A stretch of DNA of 64,000 nucleotides from NCBI GenBank assembly GCA_030159075.1, contig BROG01000076.1, positions 957,501 through 1,021,500 on the forward strand, given 5' to 3'. The position numbers and the translations under genes were made by a program. The notes under the pieces were generated by a model, which saw nothing but the letters and a program-made list of their open reading frames with translations, ran no database searches and was not told where the DNA came from. Below, piece after piece: positions 1 through 14,193 of the stretch; position 1 is the first letter of the stretch; every line of letters starts with the position of its first letter. This DNA comes from Atrina japonica. Lineage: Eukaryota > Mollusca > Bivalvia > Pterioida > Pinnidae.

Positions 1-1392
<1,392 letters not shown>

Positions 1393-2733
1393 TACCTTGT
1401 GAGCAGGACTTAATATTGAAATGAAAGAGTTAAATACTACTTTTATTAATGTGGATTTCTGTTTAAAATGAATCATAACTCTACACCTTTTTGTTAGCGA
1501 GTGGGATTAAAACCTTTGTGTCAAAAGTGATTACATATTTATACATAAATAGAAATGGTTAACAAGAATTTCATTTTCCTGTAAAATAAATGCATTTATA
1601 TTCTGTATGTAAAGCGGTTTTGAAATTTGAGATTACATGTATTTCGCGCGCAGCGATCTTTTAATCGGGATACACACCTGTTTTAGATAAATACTTGTGT
1701 AAATTTTATCTGTCGTAAACTCTTACTACATTATTTTTATCAAATTGATTTGGCCAGGTGAAAAAATCAGTTAAATTTTGTGATTTTATTTCCATTCTAT
1801 TTAGTATGTGTATATTTTATATGATATTTATAAATAACAAATAGAATTGGGCAACAATGTGCTGATCAATACAGCTAAACAATAAAAAAAAATTAAACAT
1901 AAATGAAGTGCTTCCACCTAAAACTTTCTAAATGTAGTTTCTAATTATATCACGACCAAATAACTTCTAATTGAAATTTTTCATTACAAAATGATTCAAC
2001 ACACTGGAATATTTAGTTTCAAAGGTCGTTTCTTCAGGTAATAATGGACAAAACTTAAGTCTGCTTAAACTATGCCCTTCTTAAAGTTAAAGATTAAATC
2101 AGTGAAAAGTGAATCGACAAATATTTTCTTTTATAACATGTTTCTGAATAAAAGACACTAACCATGCTTAATTAGCGAAAACATGTAATGACTTTTAAAT
2201 GGCGAAAATGGTGAATGAGTTTGTGAGTGATATTCTTTACAGACATATATACATACAAAATATCGCAGTATAAATGTTAGTGTTGTCACCGCATTTGTAT
2301 CATTCAAGAATTATTTCGTTTCCCAATAAAAAACTATAAAAAGGGGTGACGATGACGTAAATAACACTTATCACTTATCTAAACAGATCTGAAAATGTTG
2401 AAAAGTGTGAAAGAGATTTGAAACTGATTTTTGCAATTTGAAAATCGCTTCTATAAAGTTGAAATTTGTGAAATTAACTATTTTTTAAACATATAAATAA
2501 GTACATGTAACTCGTTTTGATGCGTATACAAATTCTATTTTATCAAATAAAATGTTGCTCATTATTCGAACATCTGCTCTCATAAAACAAATTAGTTAAA
2601 CAAATATATCAGTAAATCAAACAAAACATAAATATGTAAATATGTACAAAACATAATCAAACATTTACATCCATATAACCAGATAGTAACACACATACAT
2701 AGATATAACAGGAGAGTCATCCATATAACCAGG

Positions 2734-2775
<42 letters not shown>
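2734..2775. repeat. (CA)n microsatellite
   Basis: About 21 CA units, next to isolated units of the 30-bp minisatellite. Confidence 0.98.
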
Positions 2776-2776
<1 letters not shown>

Positions 2777-3096
2777 AAATAATATTAAAGAAACATGTTA
2801 AATTGTCGTGCATTAATTGTGTCGTTATGACAACCGCCAACAACACTAGACTGCTACGTCATTTTCTGAGAGGTCATCACGACAATGGCGAATCTCGGCA
2901 AAGAAGTTTATGTGTGGCTGCTAAAGTTAAAAATACAGTTATTAAAAAGAGGAATTTGAAATCATTCCCGTGAAGAGAGTATTCAATGATACCGGAATGT
3001 TAACATGTCTAACGCTAGAGGACGTAGCCGTTGCAGGGAAAGTAGTCGAAACTGCAGTAGCGGTAGTCCTAATTGTAGTCTGTACTTGAATTTTTG

Positions 3097-3101
<5 letters not shown>

Positions 3102-3183
<82 letters not shown>
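3102..3183. repeat. (TA)n microsatellite
   Basis: About 40 pure TA units. Confidence 0.98.
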
Positions 3184-3186
<3 letters not shown>

Positions 3187-3733
3187 GAAATTAATAAATA
3201 ATGCCTTTGATGACTTTGACAGTATAGCACAGTGCTACAACTTTAATGTAGGGTTATCCAGCCGTAGTATAGGTCGGCCCGTTATTTTACTTCGTAATTA
3301 TGCTTAATAGGTGAATGATGCAATGCTTTGAATATTTCTAGCATTTACATTTAAAGTAGTGGCCTAGACTTACTAGGCTAAAACACTGCCACCTCTTCTG
3401 CCATGTTTTGTAATCGGTAGGTCTACTCGGCTAGATCTTTATGATATATCTACTGTTAGGCCTATAACGTACGTCAGTAGTAGGTTAATCCCCAACCTTC
3501 GAAAGAGTTGCATAGAATTGTACCCTCAAATATCTAAATTCCAGTGCATAAAAATCGACAACAGGAAACACACAACTGAACAATTATACAATACATCAAC
3601 ATCACAAGCAATGCCCAAATGCAAAGATACCGCGCGTTTTTTACGATTAAGACAGTGATCGAAAGTTAATGCATTTTCACAACAAAGCGCTGACCAACTT
3701 TTCCTATGACGTATTATGTGATGTCACTTACCG

Positions 3734-3739
<6 letters not shown>

Positions 3740-3828
<89 letters not shown>
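3740..3828. repeat. (TA)n microsatellite
   Basis: About 44 pure TA units abutting the 30-bp minisatellite. Confidence 0.98.
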
Positions 3829-3830
<2 letters not shown>

Positions 3831-4690
3831 TCATGAACATCCATACAACAGAGATCGTCAAGCATAAGGAACCCATACCAGTTAGTGAAACACAAACATA
3901 CCTTTTGTACAAGATCCCAATCCATACAAGATAGTCAAAACAGAGTCCATACAACATGATAATAAGATATGAAATATTATTCAACAAAATGATCAAACAC
4001 AATCATCCATACAACGATATTTTTAGACACAAAGATCTTTATAACAAGATGACCAAACACAAACAACATTACAACAGGATCATCAAATATAAAATTCCAT
4101 TCATTAGGAAAGTCAAACAGAATCATTAAACACAAGCACCCATACAACAGGATACTTAAACACAAACACCCATATAACAGGATACTTAAACACAAACATC
4201 CATACAACAGGATAATTAAACACAAACATCACTACAACATGATACTTAAACACAAACACCCATATAACAGGATACTTAAACACAAACATCCATACAACAG
4301 GATTATTAAACACAAAATCCCTACAACATGATACTTAAACACAAACACCCATATAACAGGATACTTTAACACAAACACCCATATAACAGGATAGTTAAAG
4401 ACAAACACCCATACAACAGGATGATTAAACACAAACATCCATATAACAGAATACTTAAACACACTCATTAACATCAACAGGATAATTAAACACAAACATC
4501 CATGCAACAGGGTCATTAAACATAAACACCCATACAACAGGATGATTAAACGCAAACATCCATATAACAGGATACTTAAACACACTCATACAACAGGATA
4601 ATTAAACATAAACACATATACAACAGGGTCATTAAACATAAACACCCATACAACAGGATGATTGAACACAAACTCCCATACAACAGGACT
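3829..4690. repeat. 30-bp minisatellite
   Basis: Unit CCATACAACAGGATACTTAA + ACACAAACAC, about 28 copies, regular from 4130 and more diverged before. Because the period is a multiple of three, the minus strand stays open for long stretches (repeating Tyr-Gly-Cys-Leu-Cys-Leu-Ser or Val-Trp-Val-Phe-Val-Phe type peptides). These are not genes. Related isolated units occur at 2655-2733. Confidence 0.92.
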
Positions 4691-4945
4691 ATTTTGTACG
4701 GATGATATAAAACATCTCAGATACCAAAGTATAAATCTTGAGGATGTCCAGGATATAGATACAAATCTGGTAAAAATGGACAGACACGGACCTCTAGAAA
4801 CCAAGAGGTGGGATCATGTGCCATGGTGGAGTAAGCATCCCCTGTCGACCAGTCACACCCGCCATGAGTCCACAGTAAAGTCCAAATGAAATACGTGAGG
4901 AACAAATCCTCGTCACAATTGGTACAGACGTCTCCAACAGAAACA
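4690..4945 (+). repeat. Dispersed-repeat fragment with an open frame, probably not a gene
   Basis: Directly after the 30-bp minisatellite. A frame to 4889 gives a hydrophilic peptide (LEDVQDIDTNLVKMDRHGPL). Part of the sequence recurs at 9559-9600 in the opposite orientation, so it belongs to an interspersed repeat. No family match comes to mind. Confidence 0.45.
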
Positions 4946-5425
4946 GCCATAAAACATGATGTTTTGCCACAACTATCAGTATTTAATACAAACTGAATAT
5001 TGTATTGGGTTAGTATTGCGTTGGGTGGGTGGGTGGGTAATATTGTTAAGGTTTCTATCGTATTTACTTGATGTTTAAACAAGTATTATCCATGGCTTCT
5101 ATAATTCATTTGACATATTTCAAATAAACAAATACATAAAACACATTGGTTTCTCTTGTCTGCTTCTTCAGATTAACCAATGCAACCAATAGGTCTTGTT
5201 TTTTTTCCTGCTTCCTTTGTCAATGTTCTACTTTTGTCTTCGTGATATGACAAAGAAATAAGACCTGATAGACATTTGACATGGTACAATGCAACACAAT
5301 TCGCAAAACACAAGCTTTTCATAAAAGACATATCAGAAAAGGACTAATGCACTCGTTTATAAAATCATGTTTAACAAGATATGATATTGCAGAGCATATT
5401 TAATACTGTTTGATAGGGGCAAGAC

Positions 5426-5757
5426 TTAAAAGGGCATTAGCTGTGTTTACCAAAAATATTCATTAAATTTTTTCTACTTTACTAATTATACTTGATGTAC
5501 AATAACAACTAAGAGCTATACACAAGCAATCTAATATTCCTATATGTTTTATGAAAATTAGGTCAGGTTCAGTGTAGTATTCATATAACAGTAAATCAAC
5601 TGCAAGTGAAAAAGTGCAAAACTTGGGTTTCTCAGGCAATTTTCACAAAATGTATAGGGATTTAAGAATTTTTATGTCAATGTATTTCTCATTGTTTTTG
5701 TTATTTCATATCAAAACAAAGTTTTTGAAAAAAAAAACACAGCTAATGCTCCTTTAA
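5426..5757. mobile_element. TTAA-flanked foldback MITE (GGGCATTAGCTG family), copy 1
   Basis: The left end TTAAAAGGGCATTAGCTGTG pairs with the reverse complement of the right end, TTAAAGGAGCATTAGCTGTG. TTAA at both ends suggests a piggyBac-type target. The internal arms are partly complementary: the 5514-5560 stretch (AGAGCTATACAC, TATATGTTTTATGAAAATT) mirrors 5637-5695. Confidence 0.8.
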
Positions 5758-5795
5758 TATTGTTATACGCAATTAATGTACATTTTGTTGGGTAT

Positions 5796-6078
5796 TTGTT
5801 TGTTTATTGTTGTTTAACGTCCCACTCAAGTATATTTCACTCATATGGAGACGTCACCAAATGCCGGTGAAGGGCTTCAAATTTTTGGCCTATGCCCGGC
5901 ACTTACGGCCATTGAGCAGTGAGGGTTCTTTAACGTGCCGACACCTACTGCGACATGGGACCTCCTGTTTTTACTGTCTCATCCGAAAGACAGGAAACCA
6001 ACCTGTCGCTGGCGGGACTCGAACTCACGACCTCACGATCCAGAGTCGAGCGCGCTACCAACTGATCCAGGTCGGCTC
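5796..6078 (-). mobile_element. tRNA-derived SINE (family 1), complete, minus orientation
   Basis: The minus strand begins with a tRNA-like head: CAGTTGGTAGCGCGCTCGAC (A box region) and GTGAGTTCGAGTCCCGCC (B box). A conserved SINE body and a short CAAACAAA-type tail follow. An exact 10-bp target duplication TGTTGGGTAT is at 5786-5795 and 6079-6088. The body resembles the widespread bivalve SINE with ACTCATATGGAGACGTCACC and GCCGGTGAAGGGCT; the exact superfamily name would need a library search. Confidence 0.87.
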
Positions 6079-6230
6079 TGTTGGGTATAATACTATCTGT
6101 CGTATATAACCACCTTTGTCTTGTAAGCATGGGAATTACCATAAAGCGGAGCCGTATTTCTTTAAATTTTTACCATTTAAATGATAAGTTTACTTTTGTT
6201 CTGTTTTTAAGTGGTACATATAGTATTGTC

Positions 6231-6695
6231 TATGGTGACTGATTTGCACCATCTCGACTTTTCGTCCCGAAAACTCGCAAATTAGCGAAAAAAGTAGGTC
6301 GCCAATTAGCGTGCAATTTTGGTAACTTTTCGCTTTGCGAGGCGAAAACTTGTTAATTAGTATCGCATTGCCAAGCGAAAGTCGCTAATTAGCGAGTTTT
6401 TCTCTTAAAATAATCGCTAATTTTTAGCTAGATTTCGCCGCGCCAACGAAAAGTCGCCAAATTTGCATGATAATTAGCGAAATACTTATTTCGACTTTTC
6501 GGCCTATTTTTATCGACTATTCGTCTCGCCAAGCGAAAGTCGCTAATTAGCTAATTTTCTGGGAGAAAAGTCGCTATTTAAAAGGCTTTCGGGGAGAAAA
6601 ATCGCTAATTAGCGAGTTTCAGACTTTCCAAGCTAAAACACTAATTTGCCAGTTTTCGGAGCAAAAAGTCTAAATGGCACAAATCAGCCACCATA
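6231..6695. mobile_element. MITE with long TIRs and dense CTAATTAGCGA-type internal motifs
   Basis: The termini are inverted: TATGGTGACTGATTTGCACC on the left, reverse complement TATGGTGGCTGATTTGTGCC on the right. The match runs about 32 bp (to GACTTTT) and TA at each end suggests a TA target. The 465-bp interior repeats TCGCTAATTAGCGA, GGCGAAA and AAGCGAAAGTCGC motifs many times in both orientations. No coding capacity. Confidence 0.82.
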
Positions 6696-7089
6696 ATTTG
6701 CATATAGACGTGATTGCAAGCAGTAGTTTCATTGTTGTTGATTTTTTAAATTTTAAATCTAGGCGACAGTGTTTTAATTTAATTTTTCACGTTGCATTGA
6801 AAATCGGTTAGACGAATATTAAAGAAAACTATTAACCTGTTTCGCAAGTGAACAAGAAAATCAACTGAAACAAACAGACGTTTCAATTTCAAATGAATGT
6901 AGACAATCGTAGAAAATAGCTTCCATTTTCCACGCAAATCTAAATCTGGTATTAACTTACAGGGCGTAAAACAACAAGAGTATAATTGCTGTTGTACACC
7001 TGGGAAGTGCTGGACGTAATCAGTTATTGATTTTGTATTTCATTTAGCATTATAACTTTAGTATTATGTTTATAATATTTTGAATAGTG

Positions 7090-7327
7090 TTTTACGCCAC
7101 CACACTTAAACCATTTTTCAGTTGTATGGTGGCGGCCAATTTTTAGTGGTGGAGGAGAGAACCCGGTTTCCCGAGAAGAGACCACCGGCCCTCCGCAAAT
7201 AAACTGGCGAACTTTATCACAAAAACCATCTTAGGTTCCGGTGGGACTCGAACCTGTGCTGATAGGAAGTGAGATTCTTCATGGTTCAAAACGCGATGCT
7301 CTAACCACTCGTCCACGGAGGTCTCCA
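7090..7327 (-). mobile_element. tRNA-derived SINE (family 2), minus orientation
   Basis: The minus-strand head reads GGAGACCTCCGTGGACGAGT then GGTTAGAGCATCGCG (A box region), with a B-box GGTTCGAGTCCCACC about 60 nt later. This spacing fits a class II (Ser/Leu-like) tRNA with a long variable arm. The body includes ACCGGTGG-type and TGGCCGCCACCATACAAC sequence, ending in GTGGCGTAAAACACT. No clear target duplication was found. Confidence 0.8.
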
Positions 7328-8523
7328 TCAGTTATATATTTCACCCATTTTATGAAAATGATGTGGTAGTTGTTGACGTGTATTTTGTTTGTTTTAGATT
7401 TCGCAAAACATTTCTCGTTTATATGGACATGTCAGCAGCTTTAGATGAAGTGTCACAAAGTTTGACCTGTAGGCCTACTATGGACTGGCGTCAATGCAAT
7501 TAGGATTCCTTTACGGACCATGACTGTTGTGACACGGGAATTCGGTTTGAGGTATCATCCGTAAGATCCATGAAAACAGGTATTGCGTAATGTCGATCGC
7601 TTTGAGAAGGAACCGTCAATACCTGTACCAGAAGGTGTTAGGTACGACCCGAACTCGAGCTCGAGATATTCAGCTTGCGAGAGGTGAATGCTGATTACTA
7701 ACAGAACGTTTTCTTTTATGTACCAACATCACGTATTCCAGTACCTGTGAATACGTGTCTTTCTGACGAATGGAAAATATGCTAGCAATATAAAATACAA
7801 ACTTGAATACCGTATAGCTTTATAAGAGGACATGTTTCATTTTAAATACCTGTATACTTTGCCGATTTCTCATTACATCCAAATACCACTTGCGTTCCCG
7901 AACATTAACTGAATAGCCGTACAAAGTTATATTGCTGTAACATCGATATCAAAGACCATATAAAACGGCTTCGGAAAATTGAATCTGGCGTGAGAAAAAT
8001 GCACATATATATGTTATAAATACACGAGTCGGTTTCCTGATGGTTGTTTGGACACTAGAAAATGAACAATTAACTACTAAAATAATGGCTAATCTATGAG
8101 TCGTGAAAATCTTATAATGGCGACATGATGCCAATCTGTCGCGATCGAAATACAATTAGTTAATATATTCTTTTGAAATAAAGCGAATTCAATGTATGTA
8201 GAAATATGCAGCATTTTGACACTTTTATTTATTTTATCTAATGCTTATTCAATTACAGATTTATGTGCAATTAATTTCTAGCATAGCCTCTCTCAGATTT
8301 TTACATCTGGGGTTGCCAATGCAACATGCTCGTTTCGTCATGGATACCACTAAACAGAAAGTCGACAACAAGACTTTAACGGTTTTTAAAGTTATGATTG
8401 ATTGGCAAAGAAAGCAATTCAGGATGAAAAAAAACATCCTTTTGTTACCAAGGAAACAACACAGAGTGAATAGGTAATGGAATTGAATCTATTTTATGCT
8501 TTAAAACTCGTGGATGCGACGAA
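7328..8523. other. No recognisable feature
   Basis: A plus-strand frame at 8241-8477 has no recognisable domain or splice context. Confidence 0.5.
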
Positions 8524-8852
8524 CAAAGAGTGGAAACGTGATAACTCTGTATATTGTTATGACGTCAAAAAGTGTCCTAATCTAAATTGGTTGTCTCACT
8601 TCAGATGTCGCTTTTGGAAGTTAAATCATATGGTCTCAAAAGATAGTATGACATATATTTTAGACTTCATATCGTGTGAGATTATAATTTCAGGCTTAAT
8701 ATTTGTTGAGATCATATGATTTAAGAATCTATTAGATCTAACACCTTATTTCCAAAAGCGACAACTGAAGTGAGACAACAACCTTGGATGAGGATACTTT
8801 TTGACATCATATATTGTATACAGATGACGAATGTTAAATTCTCCACTTTAAC
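8524..8852. mobile_element. Foldback (long inverted repeat) element
   Basis: Left arm TGACGTCAAAAAGTGTCC...TTGTCTCACTTCAG...TGTCGCTTTTGGAA (about 8559-8620) is mirrored on the right by TTCCAAAAGCGACAACTGAA...GTGAGACAACAACC...ACTTTTTGACATCATA (8751-8811). Outer parts (TCTGTATA and GTGGA) also pair. The arms are ~130 bp and diverged around a centre near 8690. Any reading frames here are incidental. Confidence 0.75.
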
Positions 8853-9558
8853 AGTTAGGAGAATCTATAAAAAGTTTCAGAACGAAATCATTTAAGTGAA
8901 GAGAATTTGAAGAATTTGAATTTGAAAATCAATATCACAGTGAAATCAAAGTGCTGAGAAAAATACTTCCATTTAAAACAAAACTTTAACATATGCCCAA
9001 TAAATCAAATTTGCCGCCACTAAATACCTAGCGTTCTATAGAGTCACGTATAATAAATATTTTGAAATAAAACGTGGTAATTTCAGGAACCTACTTGTTC
9101 ATTTACTTTGTTACACACTTCGTTTCTCACGTTTGCATATTATCAGTACACAATTGTAATGGTTCATTTTTTTTTAGAATTTGTCAAATTATGCGATATT
9201 TTATTGATGATTATTCAAGTTAGAATGAAATTGATTATCAAGCTATAAGACAAGTAGTATTATTCTTTTTTCTCCTGCAAATGGTGTTTATATCTCGCAA
9301 ATAATACAATAAGTCGGTGCGTGTTCAACAATGTCCATTTCATATACAGAGGCAAACTTCTCACTGTCAAGTTGTTGTCACAAGGATATCAGGAATCGCA
9401 TATAATGTCAACATTTCGCACATTTTGCGGTCGTTATAATGATCTTGTTTGCAGTTACTCGTTTTCCACGGCTGGATTGATGAACTGCCTGTTCGATAAT
9501 GCTTGTTGAATCGTCTTTACCGATTATGATTCATTCCTCAATCATTTCATTTGAATTT

Positions 9559-9600
9559 AATGGATGCACGGTGGATGTGACCGGTCAACAGGGGATGTAT
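9559..9600 (-). repeat. Fragment of a dispersed repeat shared with 4.84 kb
   Basis: On the minus strand this reads CATCCCCTGTTGACCGGTCA, CATCCACCGTGC. It matches CATCCCCTGTCGACCAGTCA, CACCCGCCATGAG at 4838-4868 on the plus strand. Confidence 0.6.
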
Positions 9601-9607
9601 GTCTCCT

Positions 9608-9715
9608 GTACCCAGTTGCGCAACAGATTGTTAAATTTAACGTGAAGTTAACTAATGTTAAACCAATGGGCTAACTGTAGATTAAATTTAACAATGTGTT
9701 TGCAACCGGCTCCTG
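9608..9715. mobile_element. Short palindromic element
   Basis: Left CAGTTGCGCAACAGATTGTT then AAATTTAAC; right GTAGATTAAATTTAACAATG then TGTTTGCAACCGG. The two halves are inverted copies of a GGTTGC...ATTGTTAAATTTAA type seen in many animal genomes. Confidence 0.6.
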
Positions 9716-11359
9716 AACCCACCTCTGGATGTTCAAACGTCCATGTGTTACCATATCTCACCTGATTTATATATTGTATCTTCATTCGGTTAATACTTTG
9801 GTATCTGTGACTTTTATATTGAATCTAAATTAGACTTTTTTCTGTAAAAGTTCAATTCTTTCATTGAACTACATTTACTGGTGAGGATGCATCAACCAAA
9901 ATACAGCCACTACAATGCTTACAGGATAGCACTCCTAGAAAACCTCTAACAGTTGTCATTGCATAATGACTCGTCATATTATCTTCATGAAATATGTCCA
10001 TTGTAAGGAATATTTCTGAACTTGTTCCTGTACATTGATGACGCAACCATATTTCGTTGACATGTTGAAGGATCCTTGCGGAGAGTATACTTTGAAACTG
10101 TATAAAAATTTGAAAAATCTGTAAAAGTCATTCCTCTTCTTTTAGACGAAATATGAAAATCGTAGACCTGTGCAGAAAATATAGACCTTCAATAGACAAT
10201 TCATAACTGTTATTAATCTTTTAGATGATATGTGAAAACACTGGACCTTTGAGGACGACAAAGAACATTTCTACAATACAACACTTGAAAAAATGTTCCT
10301 GTTCATCGCTAAAACATACTGGATTAGACAGATTTGGCGATACTTTTATATATATGATTTGTCCTTGTATGATGCCATTTTTTCTGTCGGAAATATACAT
10401 TTATATCAAATTCGAGCTCAACTGGTGAAGTCTTATTGACAAAAATGACCGTCTTAAGCATTTTTTATCTCTTTTGTAAAAGTATAATTTTGTATTGTTA
10501 ATAATATTACTTAAGTCATTATGAGATTAGCCTGTAAATACCGGTATTTAAAATCCCATTTCAGTGAAGTCACATTTCCTGATGATGATGATGATCATCA
10601 TCATCATCTCCTGTCTGATACAAAGTCATGGTTTAGAGACCACATTTAAGTCCAGAGTTGACAACTGAGATGTTTAGTGTTTGGAAAGCTACGTCTCAGA
10701 CGAAATACCATTTCATTTCCTATACGGAGCGCTTTACAAAGGAGAAATATCTACCATTTAGATTTGATTCGGTACCGTATTTAAACACAGGACCTTCTAT
10801 TTGAAGAGCAATCGTTTTACAACTGAGCACCGTCAAACCAAATTCCATAAAACCTGGCGGGTCGGAATCTCATGAACCCTTTCTTGACCTGGAAGAGTTT
10901 AAATTTTGAGTAGTAAATCATGATATACACTTACTAGAGTAATCGTTCCTACTTGTCACAATAGAAAAGACAGTATCCAGTGAATAGAATCATCCGTATG
11001 ATAATGATAAAAAGTATACTCTGCGCAGATTACCAAAGCAACTTTCAACTTACTTCTGCATTTTTTAAAGATTCGTGATTACAAACTACTCTCCTTATTT
11101 TTTTTTTTAAATTGTCTTACACATTGTATTACCGTGTACACACTTTGTTGTCTATGCTTAATTAAAAATTGTCAAAACTATTGCAGCCATGGAAGTCATA
11201 TCTGCTAATTTTTTGTGCTTTTACACAATACACTTCGAAACATGTTAAATCTCCCCCCTATCCGTTACTGGGGGTATGGTTTTCCATGACTATTATGTTG
11301 CTTGCATTTTAGATTTGTCCATATTTAAAATGTATTTATCTATCCATATTTATTACTTT
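9716..11359. other. No recognisable gene
   Basis: Apart from the trinucleotide palindrome near 10.6 kb, only AT-rich sequence is seen. Confidence 0.5.
10578..10607. repeat. (GAT)n/(ATC)n palindrome
   Basis: TGATGATGATGATGATCATC and further ATC units form a self-complementary trinucleotide tract. Confidence 0.85.
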
Positions 11360-11406
11360 AATAATAATAATAAAAATAATAATAATAATAATAAAAATAA
11401 TAATAA

Positions 11407-11451
<45 letters not shown>

Positions 11452-11460
11452 TAATAATAA

Positions 11461-11492
<32 letters not shown>

Positions 11493-11501
11493 AAAATAAT
11501 T
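11360..11501. repeat. (AAT)n array with regular AAAAAT interruptions
   Basis: Blocks of AAT units are separated by AAAAAT at partly regular spacing (higher-order periods of about 21-33 bp). The poly-Asn/Lys and poly-Ile/Phe frames are artefacts. Confidence 0.95.
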
Positions 11502-13559
11502 ATAAAGCATGTAATAATATACCAAGGCAAAATTTATTGTCCGGACAAGGACAAAAGCAAATAGACATCTTTGTGATTGAAAATTCTGCTTTAAAATATT
11601 TTAACTTAGTACATATTTAAACCTTTTTTCTACCACAAATGTGTTGTAACACCATTCTCAAATGGTTGTTTAAACGAGGATGCGGTTGATGTACATCAAC
11701 AAGAGTTGATTAAATCTTCAAGTGTTTTATTGGCTGAGAAATTAAATTTTGACCCCAAGCTACTAATGAAAAATAACCGATTATTATAATAAGAAAATGT
11801 ACATCAAGATGCATTAAGCTCAATGTCAGCGGTAAAAGTTGCCGATAGCGTAAAATTATTTGGGGAGGGGTCCGTATTTTAAGGCCAAAAATACTGGGTT
11901 TCCTACCTTTGGTATTCTGAGAAAATCTGGAAAATGTTACGGAAGCCAAATACATGTTTCACGTGATTACGAGACTCCGAGCGCGTCTCGACATGATGAC
12001 GGTATGTTCCATGTTCCGTAAGTTTTCAATAATGATAGAAATTGGTTAAACCCTCGTTAATAACTTTTAAAAATTGGAAAAGACATTTTGAAAATTGACT
12101 AAATTGAGTTAGATAAACATGATAATCAATCGTTGAAGAACTGAAATTTCATTACTTTGAAAATTCTTAGTACATTAAACATTTTTATTTAGAAACCAAA
12201 ATGTATCAAACATTATTTAAAAGAAGAAAATGTTGTTAATCTAACTAGTTTATCTGCAAAATCCGTCCAAAGTTTTGGTTCAAAAGAATGTTTTACTAGT
12301 TGAAATAGTTAGATTATATAGTTCATATTATAATCAAATAAAATTTATCTTTTTCAACAGAATGAAAAGAGATATCCATTATCATTTGACATCGCACATC
12401 ACATACAAACGCAAGCGCGAACAAACATACACACAAACACATCTTGTTAATCATATAAATTTTATACTAATCATCAATCCTTTCATCTAAGTTTTCTTGT
12501 GATTTAATTATCTTATTTATATCTACTTATTTACAAAAAAATGGTTAAACATGCTTTTGTAAAAAAATAGATATGAACAAGATGATAAAATCACAAAAAA
12601 TGGATATATTTATATATATTTATATCACAGACACATTATTTCCATTCCTTAGAGAGAAAACTGTCACGACAAATTATTTGTAAAAATAGTGACCTTTTAC
12701 GAGAAAACATACCAGGAAATATGATAAAGCATGAAATAATTCGACATTTTGCCAGGAAACACTATCCACATACCAGTATAATAATAAAATATGAACATGT
12801 ATTTCCCACTTTATTGAATTCCAATGATAACAGGCTGTTTTTATCTACATAGCTGTACTTTACTGTACATATATTAACTCTACAAAATAGCAAAGTTTTG
12901 ACATGATAAAAGTGATGTTGCTGTATGATTTATAATACGAGTGTACATGGCAGACATATGGTAACACATCGCGTCATCAAGAAAAGAAATGACCTTATAT
13001 AATATCTACAAACTTCAACATTGATACACTGCATGCAAGCAATTTCTTCAAAACTTCAAATAAATCTGGGCGAAAATTTCATAAAAAACAACAAAAAACA
13101 AAATAAATTAATCTTCTGGGCATGTTTATTCATGGGAATACATATTTTCATTTTGTTTGATGTTTTCCTATCAAATAAATCAATTGCATTTTGTGTCTCA
13201 TGATGACCAAGTCTAAACAATTTAAAACATGAGGAACAATGTTTATACAAGCACCTTTTGTATGTAACAATCTAAATGAAATTTTCAACAATCTTGTTCA
13301 AGCATTCTTGTATGGATTTATGGTTGTTCAAACATTCTTGTGGATATCATTATAACTTACAGGTAACGCTATGACCATCTACATTATCAAAAATCGACAA
13401 TGTTATAGATTGTGTAGTATATTTAATTAGGGAACTTAAAGTATAACAACAATGGCTCTTTCATTTGCCATAGATTCATTTAACTGCAAAATAAGCTTGA
13501 AGTTTCAGTCTTTACATGTATATTACAAGATGTGAGTACAAGAGGCGGATATAAATTTA
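11502..13559. other. No recognisable feature
   Basis: Only AT-rich sequence with chance frames. No splice-bounded coding segment was recognised. Confidence 0.5.
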
Positions 13560-13935
13560 CCGATAACCAGGAGTCGTACAAGTCTTACAGATAACCCGAA
13601 TTCCCGCCCTATCTTCGTAACCAGGGGTCGTGCGATTCTTACAGATAACCCCAGTCCCCGCACTACCTAATGATAAGGAGTCGGGAAATTCTTACAGATA
13701 ACCCCAGTTCCCGCTCTATCTAAATAACCAAGAGTCAAAAACTCTTACAGAAAACCCTAGTCCCCACCTAATCTAAATGACCAGGGGTCGGGGAATTCTT
13801 ACAGATAACAAGTCCTTGTCCTATCTACATAATCCGGAATCGGGGAAATTCTTACCGATATCCCAAGTCTTTTCCTATCTAAAGAACAAGGATTTTTTAA
13901 TGATAGCCCAATCCCGCCTTACTGGCAAACCCAAG
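13560..13935. repeat. ~60-bp minisatellite, about 6 copies
   Basis: Each unit has ATAACCAGGGGTCG, then GAATTCTTACAGATAACCCC, then AGTCCCCGC.CTATCTAA. It is increasingly degraded toward 13930 and less AT-rich than its surroundings. Confidence 0.85.
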
Positions 13936-14193
13936 AGTCATGCAATTAACCTTTTTTTTTTACTTTTACGACGCGCATCCGCACAAAAGCTATCAATAGG
14001 TCACGAAAGTTATCAAGGTAACCAAATAGAACAAAAACTTGGATCGTACATTAACTGTGATATAAACCCAGTTCTCTAAATCAATTATGCGTACCAAAAC
14101 CACTGTAATATAAATTAAACAATATACATGTATGTATAACATATCTACTGCAACTGCACCTTGTCAAAATGCATTATATGTATACACAACTGA

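Noticed and set aside
4662..4889. Plus-strand 75-residue frame with a plausible amino-acid mix, and an overlapping minus-strand frame
   Set aside because: Part of the sequence recurs inverted at 9559-9600 and is a dispersed repeat. There are no splice signals and no recognisable domain.
5796..6078. A functional tRNA gene on the minus strand
   Set aside because: The tRNA-like part has A and B boxes but does not fold as a complete cloverleaf by eye. It is continuous with a SINE body and target duplications.
11276..11620. Poly-Asn/Lys frame on plus and poly-Ile/Phe frame on minus
   Set aside because: These are translations of the (AAT)n array. Poly-Asn proteins exist, but no flanking coding signal is seen here.
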